From Leucobacter luti (GTDB lineage Bacteria; Actinomycetota; Actinomycetes; Actinomycetales; Microbacteriaceae), in the NCBI RefSeq assembly GCF_004217175.1, contig NZ_SHKI01000007.1, forward strand, positions 124,001 to 188,000: DNA of 64,000 bases, written 5' to 3'. Below the pieces are notes generated by a model. The model was not told the DNA's origin, ran no database searches, and worked only from the letters and a program-made list of their open reading frames with translations. How positions within the stretch are numbered: position 1 is the first letter of the stretch; each line of letters begins with the position of its first letter. Position numbers and translations under genes: made by a program. Below are positions 35,285 through 43,537 of the stretch, one piece after another.

Positions 35285-35959
35285 TTAGGCGACCGCCGCG
35301 AGCGCCGCCCCCTGGACAAACCGCGCACCGCGCGGCGTCGCGAGCCGCAGCAGCAGCGCGGCAAGCTGGTCGAGCGCGATCGCGAGCACGGCGACCCAGA
35401 GCGCCCCGGCGATCACTCCGGACATCCCGAAGGCGACCTGGTTGAGGATGATGTCGCCGAGGCCACCGCTCCCGGCGATCGCGGCCACGGTGGCGGAGCT
35501 GACAGTGAGCACCACTGCGGTGCGCACGCCGCTGATGATCATCGGCACCCCGAGCGGCAGCTCGACGCGCAGCAGCACCTGGAGCGGCGTGAGCCCCATC
35601 CCGCGCGCCGCGCGGGTGAGATCGGCGTCGACCGAGTTGACGGCCTGAAACGCATAGCTCAGGATCGGCGGGAACGCGAGCACGAAGAGCGCGATGACCA
35701 CGTTCACGAGCCCGATGCCCACGAAGCCCAGCAGGATCGCGATCAGCGCGAGGCTCGGCAGCGCCCTGCCGATGTTCGTGAGGCTCACGGCGAGGAACTC
35801 GCCCCGGTGCAGGTGCCCGAGCCACACGCCAAGCGGGATACCGAGGAGCATCGCGGCGAAGATCGGGATCAAACTGATGAGCAGGTGCTCGCCGGTCTTC
35901 TGCATCATCAGGCCGAAGTGCTCGACAAAGAAGGGGAACGCCCCGAGAAACACGTCCAT
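35285..35959 (-). CDS. Osmoprotectant ABC transporter permease (OpuCD type)
   Basis: A 224-residue membrane protein with about six helices and the EAA-like loop AARGMGLTPLQVLLRVELPLG. It belongs to the OpuCB/CD (ProW-like) permeases of glycine-betaine, choline or carnitine uptake. Its ATG abuts the stop of the upstream permease gene, so the two are coupled. Last gene of the operon. Confidence 0.88.
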   Translation of the reverse strand: MDVFLGAFPFFVEHFGLMMQKTGEHLLISLIPIFAAMLLGIPLGVWLGHLHRGEFLAVSLTNIGRALPSLALIAILLGFVGIGLVNVVIALFVLAFPPILSYAFQAVNSVDADLTRAARGMGLTPLQVLLRVELPLGVPMIISGVRTAVVLTVSSATVAAIAGSGGLGDIILNQVAFGMSGVIAGALWVAVLAIALDQLAALLLRLATPRGARFVQGAALAAVA

Positions 35960-36678
35960 TACACCCTCACTCTCGTCCACGGCGTGAGTGCCCGACCGAG
36001 CAGCACCAGTGCCGCGTCGAACACGAACGCGAGCAGCACGGCGAGCAGCCCGGCACCGATGAACTGCGTGTTGAAGGGCGACGAGATCGCCTTCAGGATC
36101 GGCGACCCGAGCCCGTCGTCGACCACGAAGGCCGCAATCGTTGCGATGCTCACGGTCAGCACGGTCGCGATCCTGAGCCCGTTGATGATCGCCGGCAGCG
36201 CGGTGGGCAGCTCGACGCGGCGGAGCACCTGGCCGGGGCTGAGCCCCATCCCCACCGCGGCTTGCTTCACCGCGCTCGGTGTCGAGGCGAGGCCCGAGAG
36301 CACCGCCTGGAAAATGATCACGAGCGTGAAGCACACGAGCGCGATCTCGACGGTCACGAGAGTGAGGCCGGTGAACGGGACGAGCAGTTGGAAGAGCGCG
36401 AGCGGTGGCAGCGTGTACAGGAACGTGGCGACGAGCCCCACGGGACGCACCAGCCATTTTCTGCGGTACGCGAGGAGCGCCGCGGTGAACGCGATCGCGA
36501 ATCCGATCACCACCGCGATCACCGTGATCACGATGTGGCTCAGCAGCGGCGGGAGAAACACCGAGGACCACTGGGCCGCGAACCAGTCGGCACAGAAGAA
36601 GCCGTTGTTTACGACACAGTCAGAGGCAACGCCGTAATCGGGAATCACCGGGTCGCCGGCCGGCGCGAAGTCGCTCAT
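35959..36678 (-). CDS. Osmoprotectant ABC transporter permease (OpuCB type)
   Basis: 239 residues. A short exposed N-terminus with two Cys (DCVVNNGFFCADW), then about six helices and the loop AAVGMGLSPGQVLRRVELPTA. It starts with an ATGA overlap on the ATPase stop. It forms a heterodimeric channel with the next permease. Confidence 0.88.
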   Translation of the reverse strand: MSDFAPAGDPVIPDYGVASDCVVNNGFFCADWFAAQWSSVFLPPLLSHIVITVIAVVIGFAIAFTAALLAYRRKWLVRPVGLVATFLYTLPPLALFQLLVPFTGLTLVTVEIALVCFTLVIIFQAVLSGLASTPSAVKQAAVGMGLSPGQVLRRVELPTALPAIINGLRIATVLTVSIATIAAFVVDDGLGSPILKAISSPFNTQFIGAGLLAVLLAFVFDAALVLLGRALTPWTRVRV

Positions 36679-37703
36679 CCGGCGACCCCGGCGGTGTCGC
36701 GAGCGGCGGGCGGGTGCACCAGCTCGCCGAGCGTCACGAAGCGGCCGGGCGCCTCCGCGACGACGGCGCCGTCGGTGCCGGCGACCGACACGAGCGCGAG
36801 CGCCTCGCGCACCGTCATCGCCGCCGAGACCACGGGCCACTGCGCGGCGCCGGCGGGCAGCACCGCATCCGGCCGCACACGCTCGAGCACCTCACCGACC
36901 GTCGTGAGCGCGAGGCGCTTCAGCCCGCGCTCGGCGCCGAGGAACTCTGCGACGAACTCGTCGACCGGGTGCAGCAGGATCTGTTCGGGGGTGTCGAACT
37001 GGGCGAGGGTACCGCCGGGGCGCAGAATCGCGATCCGATCCCCCATCTTGATCGCCTCATCGATGTCGTGGGTCACGAACAGCGTGGTCTTCCCGACCCG
37101 CTGGTGGATCTCGAGGAACTCGTCCTGTACTGAGAGCCGGGTAATCGGGTCGAGCGCGCCAAACGGCTCGTCCATCAGCATCACGGGCGGGTCCGCCGCG
37201 AGCGCACGGGCGATACCCACGCGCTGCTGCTGCCCGCCCGAGAGCTGGGCCGGGTAGCGATCGAGCCAGTCTTCGACGGGAGTGAGCCCCACGAGTTCAA
37301 GGAGCTCGGCGGTGCGCGCCCGGATGCGCGCGCGGTCCCACTTCAGGATGCTCGGCACAATCGCGATGTTCTCGGCGACTGTGTAGTGCGGAAACAGGCC
37401 GGACGCCTGAATTGCGTAGCCAATCGTGCGGCGCAGCTCGATGGGCGCGAGGGTCATGATGTCTCGGCCGCCAATCCGGATGGTCCCGCTCGTCAGATCG
37501 ACGAGTCGATTCACCAGCTGGAGCGCCGTCGTCTTCCCGCCGCCCGAGGGCCCGACCAGACACACGAGCTCGCCCGACTTCACGGCGAGGTCGAGGGCGT
37601 CGAGCGCGGGCGCCCCCTGCCCCGGGTAGGTCTTGGTGGCCCGCTCGAAAGTGATCGACGAGTCCCCCGCGTGTTCGCTCATCGCGCGTGCGTGCTCGGT
37701 CAT
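36675..37703 (-). CDS. Osmoprotectant ABC transporter ATP-binding protein (OpuCA/ProV type)
   Basis: A 342-residue ATPase: Walker A GPSGGGKTTA, Q-loop YAIQASGLFPH, signature LSGGQQQR, Walker B VMLMDEPFGALD. A CBS-like C-terminal part is present from about residue 260 (VLERVRPDAV to TDGAVVAEAPG), the ionic-strength-sensing element in this family. The start at 37703 has AGGAG; ATG 37715, overlapping the SBP stop, is possible. Confidence 0.88.
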   Translation of the reverse strand: MTEHARAMSEHAGDSSITFERATKTYPGQGAPALDALDLAVKSGELVCLVGPSGGGKTTALQLVNRLVDLTSGTIRIGGRDIMTLAPIELRRTIGYAIQASGLFPHYTVAENIAIVPSILKWDRARIRARTAELLELVGLTPVEDWLDRYPAQLSGGQQQRVGIARALAADPPVMLMDEPFGALDPITRLSVQDEFLEIHQRVGKTTLFVTHDIDEAIKMGDRIAILRPGGTLAQFDTPEQILLHPVDEFVAEFLGAERGLKRLALTTVGEVLERVRPDAVLPAGAAQWPVVSAAMTVREALALVSVAGTDGAVVAEAPGRFVTLGELVHPPAARDTAGVAG

Positions 37704-37711
37704 CTCGCTCC

Positions 37712-38644
37712 TCATATCAGGTGGTTTTCTTGCAGGAAGACCTTGGCGACCTGCGCGGGGTCGAGTCGGTTGACCGCCGCCGCCGAATTCAGCGCACGGA
37801 TCGCGTCGACCGTGAGCAGCGAGTGCAGCTCGTTCAGAAACTCGGGCACGTCGTCGTCGACCGCATCGAACACCTCGGTGCGGATCAGCGGGACGACGTT
37901 CTGGAACCCGAAGAGCTTGCGGTCGTCTTCAAGCACGACGAGACCGGAGCGGGAGAGCTGCGGATCGGTGGTGAACACGTCAGCCGCCTGGATCTCGCCG
38001 CGCTCGATCGCCTGGTAGTTCAGCCCGATGCTCAGGGTCTTGAGCTCCATGTTGTCGAGCCCGTAGGTCTCAACGATCCCCTCGTAGCCCTGGCCGCCGG
38101 TCACGTTCTCCGGGTACGTGGAGTAGACAAAGTCTCCGATCCCCCGCAGATCCGACATGGTGCGGAGGCCGTGCTCCGCCGCGAATTCCTCGGTGACGGC
38201 GATCGCGTTCTTATTTTCGAATGGCGTCGCGTTGAGGGTGGTCACGCCGTGCTCGGCTTCCCACTCCCGCGCCCACTCGTACGTTGCCTCGGCCGAGTCC
38301 ATCAGCCGCTCCTCGCCGCCGAGCACGACGACGATCACGCCCGTGTACTCGGGGTAGATATCCACCTGCCCCGCTTGCAGGGCGGTGTTGATGATCTCGG
38401 TGGACCCCACGTTTGTCTTGAGTGAGACCGTGTAGCCGAGCGCCGAGATCCCCTGGGCGTAGAGCTCCCCCATGATCCAGCTCTCGGCGAAGCCCTTGGA
38501 ACCGATCGTGATGGTGCGGTCCTTGCCGGTGCCGGACGCCGCGGCGGGAGCGCAGCCGCTCAGCGCCGCAAGCCCGGCGGCCGCGCCGATCCCCCACAGG
38601 CCGAGCGCAGCGCGACGCGAGAGTTCGTGTCGGTGTTGTGTCAT
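37712..38644 (-). CDS. Osmoprotectant-binding lipoprotein (OpuCC type)
   Basis: 310 residues: a Tat-like RRAALGLWG, a lipobox LSGC at about 27-30, and the OpuAC/ProX binding fold from TITIGSKGFAESWIMGELYA through EYTGVIVV to EFLNELHSLL. This family binds quaternary ammonium solutes by an aromatic cage. First gene of the four-gene osmoprotectant operon; uptake protects against osmotic stress. Confidence 0.88.
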   Translation of the reverse strand: MTQHRHELSRRAALGLWGIGAAAGLAALSGCAPAAASGTGKDRTITIGSKGFAESWIMGELYAQGISALGYTVSLKTNVGSTEIINTALQAGQVDIYPEYTGVIVVVLGGEERLMDSAEATYEWAREWEAEHGVTTLNATPFENKNAIAVTEEFAAEHGLRTMSDLRGIGDFVYSTYPENVTGGQGYEGIVETYGLDNMELKTLSIGLNYQAIERGEIQAADVFTTDPQLSRSGLVVLEDDRKLFGFQNVVPLIRTEVFDAVDDDVPEFLNELHSLLTVDAIRALNSAAAVNRLDPAQVAKVFLQENHLI

Positions 38645-38665
38645 GTCCAGTGCCTTCCCCGCCGT

Positions 38666-40816
38666 CTAGGTGAGATCCCGCGGGATGCTCGCCGAGGTGG
38701 TCCGGGAGTGGAACTTCACGCCGTCACGGTAGGCGTCGAGCTCGTTCGTCACGACGAAGCTGTGCAGATCCCCCGACATCGTGCTGCGCGTGCGCAGCTC
38801 GACGTCCCAGCCCAGGTCCGTCGCCGGCAGGGCGCCGGCGGACGCAAGCTCGGCGAGACCCGCGGGTCCCGCACCAACGTCGAGCGCCGGGCGACGGTAG
38901 CGGATCGTGCGCTCGCAGACCGCCCGCGCGCTGAGCGCGTCCCCCGCCGTGCGATGGTAGCTGTCCCGCTCGGCCGTGTAGTAGAAGAGGCCGGTGGCGT
39001 GGTCAGTCTGCCAGTCCTCCACGAAGGTGGAGAGCGACGTGGCACCCGTGACGAGGTCGGCGGTGAGCTCGCGCGTCATTGGCGGCCCGCCTGCCTCAAC
39101 GGTGTTGTGCGCGGGAGCAGGTGGATCGCCGAGGTCGGCGGCGAGCTCCGTCGCCGCCCGCTGCTCGGCCGCGGAGTCTCCTGCGGCGCGCACCGGCACC
39201 GTAAGCTCGGGCAGGGCCACGATCGTCACCAGTGTCTCCTCCGGCGCCGGCCAGAGGTTCGGCCAGAAGCTCGCGGAGATGCTGAGACGCAGCCGGTGCC
39301 CGGGCGCGAGCCGGTGCGCGGTCGCGAGCAGCGGCACGTCAAGTGTGACCTCCTCGCCCGGGGTGAGCGGCGTCGGCGTCTCGTGTCCGGTGTGGTGCGT
39401 GAGGTTTGCGAGGCCGACGGTCAGCAGCCGGGAGCTCCCGTCTGGCGCCACGTCGGCGAGCCGGATCGCGATCGCACCGCGGTCGCGATCGGCGGCGACC
39501 CGCACGCGCACGCTGGGGGTACCGAGGAGCTCGAGCCCGTTCGGCTGCTCCCAGTCGAGCGTGTATGAGCGGGCGTCGTCGGCCGCCTGGTCGCCAGCGA
39601 CACCGGCCGCGGCCCCAAACTGCAGCCAGCTGCCGCCGGCGAAGCCGACGAGCGCGGCGCTGCTGGTCGTCGCGGGCCCCGCCTGCACGGCGGCCGTCGC
39701 GTCGAGGCGGCGTTCGGTGACGCTCGGTGCCGGCCAGTGCTGCTCGGAGACCCAGCGCCCCGGACGCACCTCGTGGTCGCTTCCCACCGGCGCGCTCTCC
39801 GGCACGTATGCGCGCAGCTGCGGTTGCTCGCGCACCCCGTTGTCGACGCCGCTGAGCCACTGGTCCCACCAGCGGATCGACTCAGCGATGAAGTCGATCC
39901 CCGGCCCGGGAGCCGCCTGGTGCGGGTAGTTGTGCGCCCACGGCCCGAGCAGCGCGTGCACGGGAGCGGGCTCGTGCCCCGCGGCGCGGCGCTCCGCGGC
40001 GCTCTCCATGAGGCGGAAGAGCGTGGTGCGGTACTCATCGAGGAGCCCACCGACAGCGAGCACGGGGACCGTGATCGCGTCTGGCGTCTCGCATACCGAG
40101 CCGTGCTTCCAGTAGTCGTCCCTGCGCTGGTGCCCCAGCCACTCTTCGATGTTGACCGGAGCCTCGTCAATGCGCCGCTTCCAGTCGTCCTCCCACCCGG
40201 CACCCACGACGCTCGGGTCCTGCGGGCGAGCGTTGTACGCCCACATCGTGGCTGCCCACGACAGCATCTGGTCGCCCACGATTGCGCCGCCGTTGTAGTG
40301 GACGTCGTCGGCGTAGCGGTCATCGGTCGAGCACACCGTGATGATCGCGGCGAGCTCGGGCGGCTGCAGCGCCGCGATCTGCAGGCCGTTAAACCCGCCC
40401 CATGATTTGCCGATAATCCCGACCTTGCCGTTGCACCACGGTTGCGCGGCGATCCAGCGCAGCACCTGCAGGCCGTCATCGAGCTCCGTCGCCGAGTACT
40501 CGTCGGTCATGATGCCGGTCGAATCGCCAGCACCGCGCAGGTCGACCCGCACACTCGCGTAGCCAGCCCGCGCAAACTCCGGGTGGATGGTCTGGTCCCG
40601 GCCCGCCGTCATGTCGTTCTTGCGGTACGGAATGTACTCGAGCACCGCGGGCACGCTCGACTCGGCAAGATCTCCGGGGATCCAGACCCGAGCGGCCAAC
40701 TCAACGCCGTCGGAGAGCGGAATTCGCGCGTGCTCGATGATCTTGACCGGGCGAGGAGCAGTGCGGAAACGGTGTGGAAGCTGATTCTCTACGTTGGGAA
40801 GCATATTCCAATCCAC
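38666..40816 (-). CDS. CocE/NonD-family hydrolase (X-Pro dipeptidyl-peptidase S15 type)
   Basis: A 716-residue alpha/beta hydrolase. The catalytic Ser138 is in GKSWGGF, and a cap domain follows. A C-terminal beta-sandwich (galactose-binding-like, from about 380) is typical of CocE/XPP enzymes. No signal peptide. It could cleave an acyl amino acid, cocaine-like ester or X-Pro peptide; specificity is not readable. It ends 21 bases from the osmoprotectant SBP start. Confidence 0.85.
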   Translation of the reverse strand: MDWNMLPNVENQLPHRFRTAPRPVKIIEHARIPLSDGVELAARVWIPGDLAESSVPAVLEYIPYRKNDMTAGRDQTIHPEFARAGYASVRVDLRGAGDSTGIMTDEYSATELDDGLQVLRWIAAQPWCNGKVGIIGKSWGGFNGLQIAALQPPELAAIITVCSTDDRYADDVHYNGGAIVGDQMLSWAATMWAYNARPQDPSVVGAGWEDDWKRRIDEAPVNIEEWLGHQRRDDYWKHGSVCETPDAITVPVLAVGGLLDEYRTTLFRLMESAAERRAAGHEPAPVHALLGPWAHNYPHQAAPGPGIDFIAESIRWWDQWLSGVDNGVREQPQLRAYVPESAPVGSDHEVRPGRWVSEQHWPAPSVTERRLDATAAVQAGPATTSSAALVGFAGGSWLQFGAAAGVAGDQAADDARSYTLDWEQPNGLELLGTPSVRVRVAADRDRGAIAIRLADVAPDGSSRLLTVGLANLTHHTGHETPTPLTPGEEVTLDVPLLATAHRLAPGHRLRLSISASFWPNLWPAPEETLVTIVALPELTVPVRAAGDSAAEQRAATELAADLGDPPAPAHNTVEAGGPPMTRELTADLVTGATSLSTFVEDWQTDHATGLFYYTAERDSYHRTAGDALSARAVCERTIRYRRPALDVGAGPAGLAELASAGALPATDLGWDVELRTRSTMSGDLHSFVVTNELDAYRDGVKFHSRTTSASIPRDLT

Positions 40817-40874
40817 ACTAACGTGTTCTCGGGGCCCGCGCCCGACACGGCGGCGTCCCCGCCCGTGACCGCGA

Positions 40875-41570
40875 CTACGTGGCCGCCGCCCCCGGCCGCC
40901 GATTGAGGTACTGCAGCACCGCGAGCACGCGCCGGTGAGCGTCTGCTGCGACCGGCAGCGTCAGCGCGTCATAGATGCGCGAGACGTGCTGCACCACGGC
41001 TTTCTCCGTGATGAAGAGGCGAGCGCCGATGGCCGCGTTGCTCCGCCCCTCCGCCATGAGCGCGAGCACCTCCCGCTGCCGTGCCGTGAGCCCGCCCACG
41101 GCGGAGTCGGCGAGTCGGGCGCGCGCCACCATCACGGCGACCACCTCCGGGTCAATCGCGGTACCGCCCGCGGCCACCTCGCGCACGTCCGCGAGAAACG
41201 ACTCGACGTCGGCGATCCGCTGCTTCAGCAGGTACCCCACCCCACCGGCGTCACGCGCGAGCGCCGGGGCGCCCTCGCGCGCGCCGAGCAGCTCAACCGC
41301 GTACCGCCGCTGGACATGCTGGGAGAGCACCAGCACCGAGATCTCCGGGAACTGTCGGCGCACCCGCAGCGCGACGGTCAGCCCCTCGTCGGTCTGGGAC
41401 GGCGGCATTCGGATATCGGTGATGAGCAGATCCGGCCGCTCTCGCTCAACCGCGAGTTCAAGGGCTGCCGCGTCCCCCACCGCCGCGACCACCGACCACC
41501 CGGCCTCGGTCAGCACCGCCTCGATGCCGCGGCGCAGCAGCGCTTCGTCCTCGCCAATTACGATGCGCAC
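40875..41570 (-). CDS. NarL-type response regulator
   Basis: 231 residues. The receiver has Asp52 in TDIRMPP, Lys in GYLLKQRI and an insert GAREGAPALARDAGG. The LuxR-type helix-turn-helix (LTARQREVLALMAEGRSNAAIG) is at about 165-225. A GTG start lies 12 bases inside the kinase gene, so the two are coupled. DNA targets could include the 43431/43482 direct repeats. Confidence 0.9.
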   Translation of the reverse strand: MRIVIGEDEALLRRGIEAVLTEAGWSVVAAVGDAAALELAVERERPDLLITDIRMPPSQTDEGLTVALRVRRQFPEISVLVLSQHVQRRYAVELLGAREGAPALARDAGGVGYLLKQRIADVESFLADVREVAAGGTAIDPEVVAVMVARARLADSAVGGLTARQREVLALMAEGRSNAAIGARLFITEKAVVQHVSRIYDALTLPVAADAHRRVLAVLQYLNRRPGAAAT

Positions 41571-43429
41571 GGCAACTCCACTTCAATCGTTGTTCCGGCT
41601 CCCGAGTCGCTCTCGATGCGCAGGCTGCCGCCCAGCACGTCGACTCGCTCGGCAAGCCCGGTCAGGCCGGCGCCCGCGCCCGGCGCCGCGCCACCGCGGC
41701 CGTCGTCGGAGATCGCGATCCGAAGCACGTCACCGGCCCGCGCGAGTCGCACTCGAATCTCGGTGGCCCCGGAGTGCTTCACCGCGTTGTTGAGCGCCTC
41801 CGCGACCACGAAATAGGCGGTGCTCTCGACCGCCGGGGCGAGCTCCCCGTCTGATATTCCCAGGAGCAACTCCGTGGGGATCGGCATGCGGTCGGCGAGG
41901 TCTTCCGCCGCCGCCGACAGGCCGCGCTGCACAAGCGTGGCCGGCATCACCATGTGGACGAGATCGCGCAGCTCAGCCGCCGCATCGTCGATCCCGCGAC
42001 GGAGCTCCACCGCGGCCGCCGCAACCTCGGGCTCGGCTCCCCCGTCCGGCCGGGGCAACGCCAACTGCTGGGCGGCAAGCCCGAGCAACACCAGCTTCAC
42101 CTGCAAGCCGTCATGCAGATCCTGCGCGATCCGGCGCCGCTCCGTGTCTGCGACTTCCACCAGCCGCTCACGTGACCGCTGCAGCGCGACCCGGCTCGCC
42201 CGCAGCTCGACCGAGAGCCGCTCGCGGTCGAGCGCAATCGCGGTCACTCGGCTCGCCGTGCGCACCAGCTCGGGTTCGGTGAGCAGCGCGAGATCGTAGG
42301 CAATCGCACCGATCCGCCGCCCGTCGAGCTCCACAACCTGCACGCCGCGGCGCGGGTCCCCGGGCGCCGCATCGACTACCACGCCGTGCACATCAACGTA
42401 GCCGCCCGCCGGCCCCGCGCGGAACCAGACCTCGAGAGAGGGGTCGCCGAGCGCGCGGGCGAGCACCGCGGCGATCGCGGGCCGTTCATCGCCCGCACCG
42501 CCCAACCAGGCCCCGATCTCCTCGAGCTCGCCGGTGCGCGCCACCCCGCCGCGCAGCACCCCGAGCGCAAACGCCACCGGCACCACCGCGAGCACCGCGA
42601 GCTGGAAGATCCCCACCGACTCCCTCCCCCAGCCCAGCAGCGCCGGCAGCCCCCGTGATGAGGCGAGGATCAGTACGATCGCGAGCACCCCGTAGCCGTA
42701 CAGCGGCGCGAGCACTCTGCGCTCCACCTGCGTTGCGCGCCAGAGACGCACGAGCAGCAGCGCCCCGGTTGCCGCGAGCACTGCCCCGCCTACGGCGGCC
42801 TGCACCGCAGCACCGGACTCAGCCAGCTCGGGCCGCCGGGACGCGGCCACGCCGCCGTCGCCCCACAGCGCCTCGGGCAGCTGCAACACGAGCGCTGTCA
42901 CGTAGCCAAGCCAGACGGTCGCCCGCGCCCACCGGCTGCGCACGCGCCCCGTGGGAAACGCCAGCAGCAGGTGCACGAGCACCGCCAACGGCAGGGTCGC
43001 CACCACCGCGGAGAGGCCGCTGAGCCCCGCGGTGGCCGAGTCCGCCGAGACGATATTTCCGGCCCCGACTAGGTACACCGCGGCGCCCGCGAGCAGAATC
43101 AGGGCACCCATCAGCGAACTTGGCCGGTGCCGCCACGCGAGCAGCCCGGACACCAGGTACACGAGGGCCGTGAGCGGAAAGAGCAGGAGTGCCCGGCGCA
43201 TCGGACCGTCGAGCGGCAGCAACAGCACCTGCAACGTCACCAGCAGACCCCCCGCCGCAAGCACCGCGAGCAGCGCCCGATCGAACGAGCGGTGCAGCGA
43301 TGACCTGATCCGCGCTCGCGCTGCCGCGTCCGCGTGAGTGGTGCCGCTGCGGCGGCCAGAGGGGACGAGCACACGCTCAGCTAAGCACACCGGCGAGCTG
43401 AATGCCCCGGTCGGGAGCAGATCCGGCAT
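41558..43429 (-). CDS. NarL-partner sensor histidine kinase
   Basis: 623 residues. Eight or so membrane helices (about 45-290) without a large periplasmic domain, a GAF-like cytosolic part, HisKA_3 with His439 in QDLHDGLQ, and HATPase with NNAVKHSG and SDDGRGG. It probably senses membrane or intramembrane cues. ATG 43429 is chosen because the frame further upstream runs antisense to the LARTG gene. Confidence 0.88.
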   Translation of the reverse strand: MPDLLPTGAFSSPVCLAERVLVPSGRRSGTTHADAAARARIRSSLHRSFDRALLAVLAAGGLLVTLQVLLLPLDGPMRRALLLFPLTALVYLVSGLLAWRHRPSSLMGALILLAGAAVYLVGAGNIVSADSATAGLSGLSAVVATLPLAVLVHLLLAFPTGRVRSRWARATVWLGYVTALVLQLPEALWGDGGVAASRRPELAESGAAVQAAVGGAVLAATGALLLVRLWRATQVERRVLAPLYGYGVLAIVLILASSRGLPALLGWGRESVGIFQLAVLAVVPVAFALGVLRGGVARTGELEEIGAWLGGAGDERPAIAAVLARALGDPSLEVWFRAGPAGGYVDVHGVVVDAAPGDPRRGVQVVELDGRRIGAIAYDLALLTEPELVRTASRVTAIALDRERLSVELRASRVALQRSRERLVEVADTERRRIAQDLHDGLQVKLVLLGLAAQQLALPRPDGGAEPEVAAAAVELRRGIDDAAAELRDLVHMVMPATLVQRGLSAAAEDLADRMPIPTELLLGISDGELAPAVESTAYFVVAEALNNAVKHSGATEIRVRLARAGDVLRIAISDDGRGGAAPGAGAGLTGLAERVDVLGGSLRIESDSGAGTTIEVELPCAS

Positions 43430-43430
43430 C

Positions 43431-43499
43431 ACTTGGGGACATAGGTCCAGTACCGCGGCCACCGCGATCGCACGAGCGACGACTTGGGGACCTGAGTCT
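43431..43499. promoter_or_regulatory. Direct-repeat candidate operator between kinase and LARTG gene
   Basis: ACTTGGGGACATAGGTCC at 43431-43448 and ACTTGGGGACCTGAGTCT at 43482-43499, 51 bases apart (about five helical turns), in the divergent gap. They are candidate binding sites for the adjacent response regulator. Inference from repetition and location. Confidence 0.5.
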
Positions 43500-43537
43500 C
43501 TTCTGCCACCGTGGCCCCGCTCCTTAGCGTACTGAGC

